A DNA stretch of 64,000 bases, from the NCBI GenBank assembly GCA_033763395.1, contig JANRKQ010000019.1, positions 1 through 64,000 on the forward strand. Direction: 5' to 3'. This document shows, piece after piece, positions 1-7,833 of the stretch (positions within the stretch are counted from its first letter, which is position 1; the number at the start of each line of letters is the position of its first letter). Under the pieces are notes generated by a model. That model searched no databases. It had not been told where the DNA came from and saw only the letters and a program-made list of their open reading frames with translations. Made by a program: the position numbers and the translations under genes. Source of the stretch: Xiheimicrobium sp033763395. Its GTDB lineage: Bacteria > Myxococcota > Myxococcia > Myxococcales > Myxococcaceae.

Positions 1-1176
1 GCGCTCGTCATGCCGGCCGCCGAGCCGCTCCACCTCGTCCTGGAGCGACGCCGTGAAGAGGATCATCGCCCGCATGCCCTCGGCGTGGCTCTTCTGCATC
101 ATCAGCATTCGCCGCACGTCCGGGTGCTTGATGATGGCGACGCGCTTCGCGTTCTTGTCGCGCGCGTTCATCAGGTCCGAGCCCTGGAGCCGGTCCTTCG
201 CGTAGGCGAGCGCGTTGAGGTACGCGGTCGACAGCGTCGCCGCCGACTTGAGCCCCACCGCCATGCGCGCATGCTCGACGACGTGGAACATCTGCTTGAT
301 GCCCTCGTGCACGTTGCCCACCAGCAGGCCACGGCACGGCTTGCCGTCGCCGAAGGTCATCTCGCACGTCGCCGAGGCCTTGAGCCCCATCTTCTTCTCG
401 AGGTTCGTGCAGAAGACGCCGTTGCGCTCGCCGAGCGAGCCGTCGGCGTTCACCCAGAACTTCGGCACGATGAACATCGACAGGCCCTTGGTGCCAGCGC
501 CTGCGCCCTCGGGCCGCGCCAGCACGAGGTGAACGATGTTCTCGACCGCGTCGAAGTCGCCGTTGGTGATGAAGCGCTTGACGCCCTCGATCTCCCACAC
601 GTCGTCCTTCACGTGCCGGGCCTTCGCGCGCGCCGCGCCGACGTCGCTGCCGGCGTCGGGCTCGGTCAGCACCATGGTGCCGCCCCAGCGGCGATCGATC
701 ATGCGCTGCGAGTACAGCGCCTTCTGCGTGTCGGTCGCGGTGCGGTCGATGATGCGCGGCAAGAGGTTGCCGAGGAAATAGAAGCCAAGCGCCGGGTTCG
801 CGCCGAGCACCATCTCGAAGGCGCCCCAGGCCAGCGTCGGCGGCGCCCCCAGCCCGCTCAGGTGCGTGGGCAGCTCGAGCGCGTTGAGGCCGTTCTCGAA
901 GTACGCGTGGAAGGCCTGCTTGAAGTCCTCCGGCAACGCCACCGTCCCGGTCGCCTTGTCCAGCGTCGGGGGCTGGCGCTCACCGGCCGCGAAGGACGGG
1001 GCGAGCTGGTCGACGCAGATCTGCTGGTAGCTGGCCAGCGTCTGGCGCGCGGTCGCCTCGTCGAGCTCGCCGAAGGGCTTCTGCCCCAGCGACGTCGTCC
1101 CGATGTCGAGGAACTCGAAGAGGTTGAACAGCGTGTCTCTCAGGTTGGGCTTGTAGTGGTTGGCGGCAGCGCTCAT
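1..1176 (-). CDS. acyl-CoA dehydrogenase, 3' end cut by window
   Basis: Read on the minus strand from ATG at 1176; 392 residues are visible before the window edge, so the C-terminal part is missing. It should oxidise an acyl-CoA to the 2-enoyl-CoA with FAD and pass electrons to ETF in the cytoplasm. The clearest mark is the flavin/substrate loop VLTEPDAGSDVGAARAKA at about residues 169-186, followed by EIEGVKRFITNGD and later the CxMTFGDG middle-domain segment. The N-terminus (YKPNLRDTLFNLFEFLD) matches the long FadE5-like subfamily of about 600 residues rather than the 380-residue short-chain enzymes. The family assignment is safe; the substrate cannot be told. It lies 43 bases downstream of the molybdoenzyme gene on the same strand, with a hairpin between, so it is probably a separate unit. 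Confidence 0.88.
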   Translation of the reverse strand, partial: MSAAANHYKPNLRDTLFNLFEFLDIGTTSLGQKPFGELDEATARQTLASYQQICVDQLAPSFAAGERQPPTLDKATGTVALPEDFKQAFHAYFENGLNALELPTHLSGLGAPPTLAWGAFEMVLGANPALGFYFLGNLLPRIIDRTATDTQKALYSQRMIDRRWGGTMVLTEPDAGSDVGAARAKARHVKDDVWEIEGVKRFITNGDFDAVENIVHLVLARPEGAGAGTKGLSMFIVPKFWVNADGSLGERNGVFCTNLEKKMGLKASATCEMTFGDGKPCRGLLVGNVHEGIKQMFHVVEHARMAVGLKSAATLSTAYLNALAYAKDRLQGSDLMNARDKNAKRVAIIKHPDVRRMLMMQKSHAEGMRAMILFTASLQDEVERLGGRHDER

Positions 1177-1187
1177 GACGGCGCGCA

Positions 1188-1210
1188 GAGAAAGCACCTT
1201 TCGTGCTCTC
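1188..1210 (-). terminator. hairpin between molybdoenzyme and acyl-CoA dehydrogenase genes
   Basis: On the minus strand GAGAGCAC pairs with GTGC-TT-TCTC around a five-base loop, with a two-base bulge, just after the molybdoenzyme stop and before the next ATG. The 3' arm carries a short T run but no true U-tract, so termination or attenuation is only a suggestion. Confidence 0.3.
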
Positions 1211-1219
1211 GCGGAAGCC

Positions 1220-3370
1220 TCACACCGTTCCCGGCTTTTCGACCCGGCAGATGCCCGAACGGAAGGCAGGAAAGCCGCTGATGGGATCCCGCAGCGTGGG
1301 GCTGATGAGGCGGTTCGGGTTCGCCTCGGCGAAGCCCGCCGGCATCACGGCGCACTCGGGGTGGACGCCCTCGGTGACGACGGCCGTGAGGGTGATGCGC
1401 CCGTGCGGCGACGTCAGCGCTACCGTGGCTCCGGTCGTGATGCCGAGCGGTGTCGCGACGCTCGGGTGGAGCAGCACCTCGGGCGTGCGCATGCGGGCGT
1501 TCACGCTGGGCACGTCGTGGAACTGCGAGTTGATGTACGCGCGGGGGCGCGGGCCGGTGACGAGCCGCAGCGGGAACTCGGCGGTCGGTTGTTCGGTGGG
1601 AGCGGTCCACTCCGGGAGGCCCGGGTGCCCGTGCTGCTCGAGCAGCTGCGAGGCGAACTCGGCGCGGCCCGAGGGCGTCCCGAAGCGTGGCGCCTCGACG
1701 GTGGGCACGGGCCTTGGCTGCGAGGCGACGTCCTGCATGAAGGGCACATGCGGCTGCCGCGCAGCCTCGTGCATCGTCGCCCAGGGGAAGTACTCCGACA
1801 GGCCCAGTCGCCTGGCGAGCTCGACGAGGATCGTCCAGTCGGGCTTCGCCTCGCCCTGCGGAGCCACCAGGCTCTGGTCGGCGACCCGGTCGTCCTCGTC
1901 GACGTCGGGAGACTCGGCGAAGGTGGTGGCTGGCAGCACCACGTCGCTGCGCCGCGCCGACGCAGTGAAGAACGGGTCGATGGTGACGAGCAGGTCCAGC
2001 TTCTCGGCGGCCTCCTCGAGCCGCTGGGTCCCCTGCGAGGTCACCAGTGCGTTGCTGGCCAGCAGCATCACCGCGCGAATCGCGCCCGGGCCCTCACGCA
2101 GCACCGCGTCGGCGAGGAGCTGCCCCTGCGCCTCGCGGTTGTACATCTCGTAGAGCGGGTACTGCGCGCGGCCGAGGGGCTGGGCCTTCGGCTCGGGCGG
2201 CACCGGCGTCGGCGTCGTCATCGGGTACAGCGCCGGCAGCATCACCTCGCGGAAGTCGGGGCCCGGCGGCGTCAGCACCGAGCGCGCGTCTTGCCGGCCG
2301 TCGAAGCGGCCCACCAGCACCTCGAGCGCGCAGATGGCCCGCAGTGTCTGCACGCCGTTCTCGTGGTGCTCGACGCCGAGCCCGGCCCAGACGCCGGTGG
2401 GCGTGTCCTGTGCCATGCGTCGGGCGAGTGACTCGATCTCCTTCGCGGGCACGCTGGTGAGGCGCTCGACCTCGGGCACCGGGTACTTCGCGGCCAGCGC
2501 GCGCAGTTCGTCGAGGCCGCGGGTGTTGGCCTCCATGAAGGGCTTGTCGTACCAGCCGTTCTCAAGCACCAGGTGAATGACCCCGAGGGCCAGCGCACCG
2601 TCGGTGCCGGGGCGAATGGGGATCCACGTCGTCGCCTCGCGCGCCAGCGTCGTTCGCACCGGGTCGATGACGATCAGGTTCCCACCGTCGGCCTTCTTCG
2701 CGATGACGTGCAGGAAGGGCGGGGCCGTGACGCCGGGGTTCGAGCCCCACAGCACCAGCGTCTTCGTCGAGCGCACGTCGGCCGAGTACTTGCTGCCCAC
2801 CGTGAGCGCCTGCCCCATGCGCAGCGCGGCCTCGCAGAGGCTCGCCACCGTCGACACGTTGGGCGAACCGAAGGCGCGCGCGAAGCGGTGGAGCCAGTTC
2901 ACCAGCGGGTGCCGCACCATCGGCCACCCCGTCTGGATGAGGAGCGCCTCGGGGCCGTGCGTCGCCTTCACGCGGAGCAGCTTCGTGGCCACCTCGTCGA
3001 GCGCGTCGCTCCAGGACACCTCGTGGAACGTGTCCCCGCGGCGCACCAGCGGGCGTTGGAGCCGCGCGCCCGAGTGCACCATCTCTCGCAGCGCAAAGCC
3101 GTGCTCGCAGAGGAAGCCCCGGGTGCGTGAGGTGCGATCGCCCTCGACCTTCTCGAGCCGGGTTCCCCGCGTGTGGCCGACGATCCCGCAGTGCATGAGG
3201 CAGAATCGGCAGGTGCCCTTCGTCGTCGTGAGGGGCTGTGACGAGAGCCTCCCCGCGGCCACCACGCCCAGCCCCGCGAGCGCCGCGCCCACCGGGGCCG
3301 CCTTCACGAGATCGCGCCGCGTGAAGGGCTTGCGTACGACGGTCGAGAGCGGCGCACGCTTCGCGCTCAT
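1220..3370 (-). CDS. Tat-exported molybdopterin (bis-MGD) oxidoreductase
   Basis: A 716-residue catalytic subunit of the DMSO-reductase/NapA superfamily. Residues 17-23 (TRRDLVK) followed by a hydrophobic Ala/Gly stretch form a textbook Tat signal, so the folded, cofactor-loaded enzyme should act outside the cytoplasmic membrane. Cys54, Cys57, Cys61 and Cys88 form the N-terminal [4Fe-4S] site, and Cys179 in ASLCEAALRMG is a candidate molybdenum ligand. The C-terminal third carries the MGD-binding beta-barrel region (LVTGPRPRAYINSQ). The start overlaps the stop of the NapG-like gene as ATGA. A NapGH-type pair upstream suggests electrons arrive from quinol, so it is more likely a reductase than a dehydrogenase. 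No NapB-type cytochrome or second ferredoxin subunit is present, so the substrate (nitrate, N- or S-oxide, polysulfide or other) is unknown. Confidence 0.88.
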   Translation of the reverse strand: MSAKRAPLSTVVRKPFTRRDLVKAAPVGAALAGLGVVAAGRLSSQPLTTTKGTCRFCLMHCGIVGHTRGTRLEKVEGDRTSRTRGFLCEHGFALREMVHSGARLQRPLVRRGDTFHEVSWSDALDEVATKLLRVKATHGPEALLIQTGWPMVRHPLVNWLHRFARAFGSPNVSTVASLCEAALRMGQALTVGSKYSADVRSTKTLVLWGSNPGVTAPPFLHVIAKKADGGNLIVIDPVRTTLAREATTWIPIRPGTDGALALGVIHLVLENGWYDKPFMEANTRGLDELRALAAKYPVPEVERLTSVPAKEIESLARRMAQDTPTGVWAGLGVEHHENGVQTLRAICALEVLVGRFDGRQDARSVLTPPGPDFREVMLPALYPMTTPTPVPPEPKAQPLGRAQYPLYEMYNREAQGQLLADAVLREGPGAIRAVMLLASNALVTSQGTQRLEEAAEKLDLLVTIDPFFTASARRSDVVLPATTFAESPDVDEDDRVADQSLVAPQGEAKPDWTILVELARRLGLSEYFPWATMHEAARQPHVPFMQDVASQPRPVPTVEAPRFGTPSGRAEFASQLLEQHGHPGLPEWTAPTEQPTAEFPLRLVTGPRPRAYINSQFHDVPSVNARMRTPEVLLHPSVATPLGITTGATVALTSPHGRITLTAVVTEGVHPECAVMPAGFAEANPNRLISPTLRDPISGFPAFRSGICRVEKPGTV

Positions 3371-3975
3371 GCCGGGCCTCGCCGCATCGGCCCGCGACCG
3401 GGGAGGGCCGGCGGCTCGGTTCCGAGCGGTACGATGACGATGGCCTGCGCGCTGTCGGGGCAGGCCTCTTCACACAGGCCACACCCCACGCAGGCGTCGG
3501 CGTGAAAGAGCGGCGCCTTCTGCGGGCCGACCAGCTCGACCGCCGCATCGGGGTAGGGGCACACCTGGTAACAGAGCCGGCACACGCCCGAGCCGTTCCA
3601 CGGCAGACACTTCGGCCGCGTCAGCACCGGCACGCCCATCTTCACTTCTTTCGCGATCACCTGCGCGTCCGCCGCGATGGGCTTGAGCGCGTCGGTCGGG
3701 CACACCTGCGTGCACTTCATGCACAACACGCACGCGCGCTCCGTCAGCTCGAGCTGAGGCAGGGCCTGCTCGAGCGAGAACGTCGACGGGAAGCGGACGC
3801 AGCTCGTCGGGCAGACCTCGGCGCAGCGGAAGCAGCCAATGCAGGCCTGCTCGAAGGCGCCGGGTGGCAGCGCGCCCGGAGGCCGAATGCCCTTCGTGCC
3901 CGCGCGCGCCTTCTTCGGCACGGCCGCCAGGGCGAGCGCCGCGGCGACGGCTCCGATGAGGCGGCGGCGATTCAT
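3367..3975 (-). CDS. MauM/NapG-type Tat-exported ferredoxin with four [4Fe-4S] sites
   Basis: A 202-residue iron-sulfur protein. I chose ATG 3975 over the upstream ATG at 3999 because it puts the twin arginines at the very N-terminus (MNRRRLIGAVAAALALAA, a Tat signal), has GGAG five bases upstream, and overlaps the previous stop as ATGA. Four cysteine groups follow: CIGCFRCAEVCP, CVLCMKCTQVCP, KCLPWNGSGVCRLCYQVCP and CVGCGLCEEACP. In the Nap system NapG takes electrons from NapH at the membrane and passes them to the periplasmic molybdoenzyme; the same relay is likely here for the enzyme encoded immediately downstream (ATGA overlap at 3367-3370). The name napG is withheld because the terminal reductase is not clearly NapA. 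Confidence 0.88.
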   Translation of the reverse strand: MNRRRLIGAVAAALALAAVPKKARAGTKGIRPPGALPPGAFEQACIGCFRCAEVCPTSCVRFPSTFSLEQALPQLELTERACVLCMKCTQVCPTDALKPIAADAQVIAKEVKMGVPVLTRPKCLPWNGSGVCRLCYQVCPYPDAAVELVGPQKAPLFHADACVGCGLCEEACPDSAQAIVIVPLGTEPPALPGRGPMRRGPA

Positions 3976-4955
3976 GCGCACTCCGAGGTCAGCTGGCACG
4001 CGATGGTCGCGGCGTGCACCCGCACACGTCCTCGCCGACCGCCGGGCGTCGTGCGGCCACTGGACGTCGACCCGCGTGCGTCCCCGGCGGGCGTCGCGCG
4101 TGGTGCTGGAGACGACCGGGTGTTGTGCGCTGGAGAGGCCATGCCAGCGCGGCTGGGACCGCGCCTCGCACGGCAGCGCGCTGATGCGGGGCAGAGCGCT
4201 CGTTCGAGCCCCAGAGTGCGTGCGGCTGCGTGAAGCGACCGCTGCCTGGAGTACGCAGGCTCCTCGGCCTTCGACGAAGTCGGAGGGGAGGGCGCTTCCA
4301 GGGACCGGAAGAGCGGTTGACAGAATCGCAACAACCGGTGGACAGCCTCCGGGAGGCAGGCCCGCCAGCGAGGTTGGTGGCGCACCATCGAGCCCCGTCG
4401 AACCGTGTCGGCCGAGCGTGACGAGCCCTGTCGATGAGGATCCAGGACCGTCCGGTGCCGAACGGCACAGGCTCTGCGATCAGCCGGCGGACTCCAGCTC
4501 GGAGAAAGCGGCCCGGCAACGAACAGGGAGCGGGGCCTGGAGCGCACCAGTGGCTGCTGCGCTCGGCGATCAGCCCAGCTCTGAGAAGGCGGCTCGGCAA
4601 CGACCTGGGAGCGCGGCCTCGAGCACACCAGCGGCGCTTGCGCTCTGCGCTGAACGACCGGCTCGCACACGAGCAACGGGCCCGCCTCGACGAGGGTCGA
4701 ACGCCCGGGCGAGCGGCGGTCGATGTTCCTGCCTCCCACCTCGTTTGGCCCGGTGGAGCCCCAGGACCCTGGCGCGCCGGCTGCGCTCGCGGGCACGAGG
4801 CCGCGACGCTCGAGCCTCGAGATCCTCGAACAGGGCCCCAGGGAGACCCTCTTCAGGTGCCGTGTGAAGCCGCCGGTCACCCATGCGGCCGCGTCCTCCG
4901 AGGTGCTCCGGGGTCCTGTCGGGCGCGGAGGCTCCGTGTCGTCTCGGGCGCTCAT
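3972..4955 (-). CDS. unrecognised Arg/Ser/Pro-rich ORF inside the NapGH-like operon
   Basis: A 327-codon open frame exactly bridges the NapH-like and NapG-like genes: its ATG overlaps the NapH-like stop (ATGA at 4952-4955) and its TGA overlaps the NapG-like ATG (ATGA at 3972-3975). That geometry, shared by the whole operon, is the main reason to call it a gene. The first ~40 codons look like an ordinary acidic N-terminus (MSARDDTEPPRPTG) with G/C at third positions. Further in, composition becomes Arg/Ser/Pro/Ala-rich, third-position G+C drops visibly, and a 27-residue unit is repeated in tandem. I see no signal peptide, membrane span, CXXCH or Fe-S motif. A second minus-strand frame is also open over 3989-4600, so a frameshifted or decaying gene is possible. 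Function unknown. Confidence 0.45.
   Translation of the reverse strand: MSARDDTEPPRPTGPRSTSEDAAAWVTGGFTRHLKRVSLGPCSRISRLERRGLVPASAAGAPGSWGSTGPNEVGGRNIDRRSPGRSTLVEAGPLLVCEPVVQRRAQAPLVCSRPRSQVVAEPPSQSWADRRAQQPLVRSRPRSLFVAGPLSPSWSPPADRRACAVRHRTVLDPHRQGSSRSADTVRRGSMVRHQPRWRACLPEAVHRLLRFCQPLFRSLEAPSPPTSSKAEEPAYSRQRSLHAAARTLGLERALCPASARCRARRGPSRAGMASPAHNTRSSPAPRATPAGDARGSTSSGRTTPGGRRGRVRVHAATIACQLTSECA
4495..4656. repeat. two tandem copies of an 81-bp unit
   Basis: Copy 1 (4495-4575) begins CAGCTCGGAGAAAGCGG and copy 2 (4576-4656) begins CAGCTCTGAGAAGGCGG. The two stay alignable to their ends with roughly 80 percent identity by eye. The 81-base period is divisible by three, so the repeat keeps frame in the unrecognised ORF (27 residues per unit). 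Confidence 0.75.
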
Positions 4956-5902
4956 GTCCCCGGCTTCTCCGTGACGGGCCGAAGCACCGACGGCGTCTTC
5001 AGCTGGAAGGTCAGCGCCTTCGTGGGACACGCCGCGATGCACCGCCCGCAGCGCTCACACCCGCCGTCGAGCTTGTCCGTCATGGGCAACTGGCCGAGGT
5101 TGCATACGACGTCACAGATGGTGCAGTCGGTGCACTTCGAGGGCTCCCGGTGGACCCGCACCGGAGACAGCGCGCCCAGCGTCGAGAACATCGCGCCGCC
5201 CGGGCACAGCGAGCGGCAGAAGCCCGCGCGCGAGACGAAGGTGTCGAAGAGGAACGCGCCCAGCACGACGAAGACGCCCGCGCCGAGGGAGCCGTAGAAC
5301 AGCCCGCGGAAGACCTCTCGGCCGATGACCGCGGGCGGGTAGACGAGCGGGAGCAGCTGCACGCCCACGAGCGAGGTGCCGAGCAGCAGGCCCACCAGCA
5401 CCACGCGCGCCGTCACGCGCGGCACCTTCACGTCTCGAACTGGCACGCCGAGCCGCCCGAGGAACCAGCGCACCGCGTTGCTCGCCGCGAGGATCGGCAA
5501 GTACGGGCACGCCCAGCCGCAGAAAAAGCGCCCCAGCAGCACCACCAGGACCAGCCCGGGGAGGAGTGTCCACACCATGGGGAGGCTTACACCCCGCTGA
5601 AGCGCCACGCCCAGCCACGCGAGCGGATCGACGAGCTCGATGCCGAAGAGGACGATGCTGGTGGGCGCTCCGAAGAAGGGCGGCGCCGTGGCGGGGAGCG
5701 CGCGCGTCGCCCGCGCCCAGGGAGAATCACCCGCCAGCCCCGCCCCTTCGACGACGGCGGCCCTCAGGTGCCACAGGGGGAGCCCGAAGGTGAGGGCGAC
5801 CGAGAGGCCCAGGAAGAGCCGACGCGTCAGCTGGTACGCCCGCCCGTGGCGAAGCGTGATGTCCAGCGGCTGGAGAGCCCGTCGCGCCATGAGAACCGGC
5901 AC
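4952..5902 (-). CDS. NapH-like polytopic membrane iron-sulfur protein
   Basis: A 316-residue membrane protein with about five hydrophobic segments. It carries the family marks FFCGWACPYLPIL and FCRSLCPGGAMFS at the membrane face, then two C-terminal ferredoxin groups, CTDCTICDVVC and CERCGRCIAACP. NapH-type proteins oxidise menaquinol or ubiquinol and hand electrons to a NapG-type ferredoxin, so this is the likely entry point for the molybdoenzyme operon. It is the first gene of the minus-strand operon and ends in an ATGA overlap with the next ORF. Start is ATG 5902, or the in-frame ATG at 5890. The 179-base gap upstream, shared with the divergent recJ, must hold both promoters; I could not pick convincing boxes. 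Confidence 0.87.
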   Translation of the reverse strand: MPVLMARRALQPLDITLRHGRAYQLTRRLFLGLSVALTFGLPLWHLRAAVVEGAGLAGDSPWARATRALPATAPPFFGAPTSIVLFGIELVDPLAWLGVALQRGVSLPMVWTLLPGLVLVVLLGRFFCGWACPYLPILAASNAVRWFLGRLGVPVRDVKVPRVTARVVLVGLLLGTSLVGVQLLPLVYPPAVIGREVFRGLFYGSLGAGVFVVLGAFLFDTFVSRAGFCRSLCPGGAMFSTLGALSPVRVHREPSKCTDCTICDVVCNLGQLPMTDKLDGGCERCGRCIAACPTKALTFQLKTPSVLRPVTEKPGT

Positions 5903-6081
5903 GGCTTCGGTGCGAACGCGAGGCCAGCGACCGAGGGCGGCCGGCGCTCGATTTGGCGCAGTTTTTTCGGAATCGGGGCGGTTTGCGCGCAGCGGCGCAG
6001 GTTCTGCGTGAGGGTTGTCGAGGGGCCCGGAATGATTGGGTTCTTCGTTTCGTGTCAGGGGGCTGTGGTAGGGCCACGGGT

Positions 6082-7827
6082 GTGAGGGACATCACGGCGC
6101 CGCTGACGTGGGTTTGGCCCGAGGCCGACGTGGACGGTGCGGCGGCCTCGGTGCTGTCGAGGGAGCTTGGCCTGCACCCCGTGGCCGCGCGGGTGATGGC
6201 CAACCGGGGCTACCGCACGCCCGAGGCGGCGCAGGGCTTCCTCGACGACGCGCTGACGGGGCTGCCTGATCCGTTCCGCATGAAGGGGCTGCCTGCGGCC
6301 GTCGAGCGGCTGGGGCGCGCCATTCGTGAGCAGGAGCGGGTGACGCTCTGGGGTGACTACGACGTCGACGGCGTGTGCTCGACGGCGCTGCTGACGACGT
6401 TCCTCCGCGACGTCGGGCTCGAGGTGCGCACGTACATTCCGCATCGGCTGGGCGAAGGCTACGGCCTCAACGTCAGCGCGATCGAGAAGCTGGCGAGCGA
6501 GGGCACCCGGCTGTTGGTGACGCTCGACTGTGGCATCACCTCGCACGCCGAGATCGCGAAGGCCAACGCGCTGGGCCTCGAGGTGATCGTCGTCGACCAC
6601 CACGCGGTGCCCGAGACGATGCCGCCAGCAGTGGCGGTGCTGAACCCACTCCAGCCGGGCTGTGAGTACCCGACGAAGTGGCTCTGCGCCGGCGGGGTGA
6701 CGTTCAACCTGTGCATGGCGCTGCGCAAGTCGCTGCGCGAGGGCGGCTATTTCTCGGTGGTGAAGCGCGCCGAGCCGAACCTGAAGCAGCTGCTCGACCT
6801 CGTGGCGCTGGCGACGGTGGCCGACGTGGTGCCGCTCACCGGCGCGAACCGCATTCTGGTGCGGCACGGGCTCGAGATCCTCACGGCCGGCGTGCGGCCC
6901 GGCGTGCGCGCCCTCAAAGAGGTGGCCCAGCTGTCGGGCGCCCGCATCACCGCAGGGCACGTGGGGTTCCGCCTGGGCCCGCGCATCAACGCGGCAGGGC
7001 GGCTCGACGACGCGTCGGTGGGGCTGCAGCTGCTGCTGTCGAAGGACGTGGAGCGCGCGCGGCCGCTCGCGCAGAAGCTCGACGCGGCGAACGCCGAGCG
7101 GCAGCAGATCGAGCGCGCGATGCTCCAGGGGGCCATCGATCAGGCCCAGGGCTTCGTCGACCAGGGCGCGCGCGGGCTGGTGCTGGCGCAGGAAGGGTGG
7201 CACCCCGGCGTGGTGGGCATCGTCGCCTCGCGCGTCGTGGAGCGCTTCCACCGGCCCACCGTGCTGATCGGCTCCCACGACGGCGTCTGGCGCGGCTCGG
7301 CGCGCAGCATCGAGGGCTTTCACCTCTACGACGCCCTGAAGTCGTGTGAGCACCACCTGGCGAAGTTCGGTGGCCACAAGGCCGCCGCCGGCCTGTCGAT
7401 CGATCCCGCCCGGCTCGACGCCTTCCGCGAGTCGTTCCACGCGGTGACGGGGGCTCGGTTGTCGGACGAGCAGTTGATTCCGCGGCAGCGCATCGACGCG
7501 GTGGTGCAGCCAAAGGAGCTCGACGTGAAGGCCGTCGAGGCGCTCCAGACGCTCGCGCCGTTCGGCATGGGCAACCCGGAGCCGGTGCTCGGCTCGCGCC
7601 GCGTCGTCACGTCCCCGCGCGTGCTCGAGAACAAGCAGCCGGGCCTGGCAGGGCACCTCAAGTTGACGCTCGAGCCCGCGCCGCAGCTCGACTGCATCGG
7701 CTTCGGCTTCGCCCCCCTGGCTGGTGTGACGGAAGCGCCGGTCGATCTCGCCTACCAGGTGTCGGTCGACGAGTTCATGGGTGCCCAGCGCGTGGGCCTC
7801 AAGCTCAAGGCCCTCCGCGCCGGGTGA
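6082..7827 (+). CDS. recJ: single-stranded-DNA-specific exonuclease RecJ
   Basis: 581 residues with the usual RecJ length if GTG 6082 is used; the frame stays open upstream to an ATG at 5953, but that extension (MAQFFRNRGGL) has no RecJ-like content. DHH-family motifs appear in order: WGDYDVDGVCSTA, LVTLDCGITSHAE, VIVVDHHAVPE, LCAGGVTFNLC, ATVADVVPL and GPRINAAGRLDDA. These are followed by the DHHA1 part (GWHPGVVGIVASR and FGGHKAAAGLSI) and the OB-like C-terminal region. It degrades single-stranded DNA 5' to 3' in RecF-pathway repair and mismatch repair. It is divergent from the NapH-like operon and convergent with the lipoprotein gene ending six bases downstream. Confidence 0.95.
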   Translation: MRDITAPLTWVWPEADVDGAAASVLSRELGLHPVAARVMANRGYRTPEAAQGFLDDALTGLPDPFRMKGLPAAVERLGRAIREQERVTLWGDYDVDGVCSTALLTTFLRDVGLEVRTYIPHRLGEGYGLNVSAIEKLASEGTRLLVTLDCGITSHAEIAKANALGLEVIVVDHHAVPETMPPAVAVLNPLQPGCEYPTKWLCAGGVTFNLCMALRKSLREGGYFSVVKRAEPNLKQLLDLVALATVADVVPLTGANRILVRHGLEILTAGVRPGVRALKEVAQLSGARITAGHVGFRLGPRINAAGRLDDASVGLQLLLSKDVERARPLAQKLDAANAERQQIERAMLQGAIDQAQGFVDQGARGLVLAQEGWHPGVVGIVASRVVERFHRPTVLIGSHDGVWRGSARSIEGFHLYDALKSCEHHLAKFGGHKAAAGLSIDPARLDAFRESFHAVTGARLSDEQLIPRQRIDAVVQPKELDVKAVEALQTLAPFGMGNPEPVLGSRRVVTSPRVLENKQPGLAGHLKLTLEPAPQLDCIGFGFAPLAGVTEAPVDLAYQVSVDEFMGAQRVGLKLKALRAG

Positions 7828-7833
7828 GGGGCT

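Noticed and set aside
3989..4600. Alternative 203-codon minus-strand frame within the orphan ORF
   Set aside because: It lacks the operon overlaps at both ends and has no better composition; kept only as a possible sign of frameshift.
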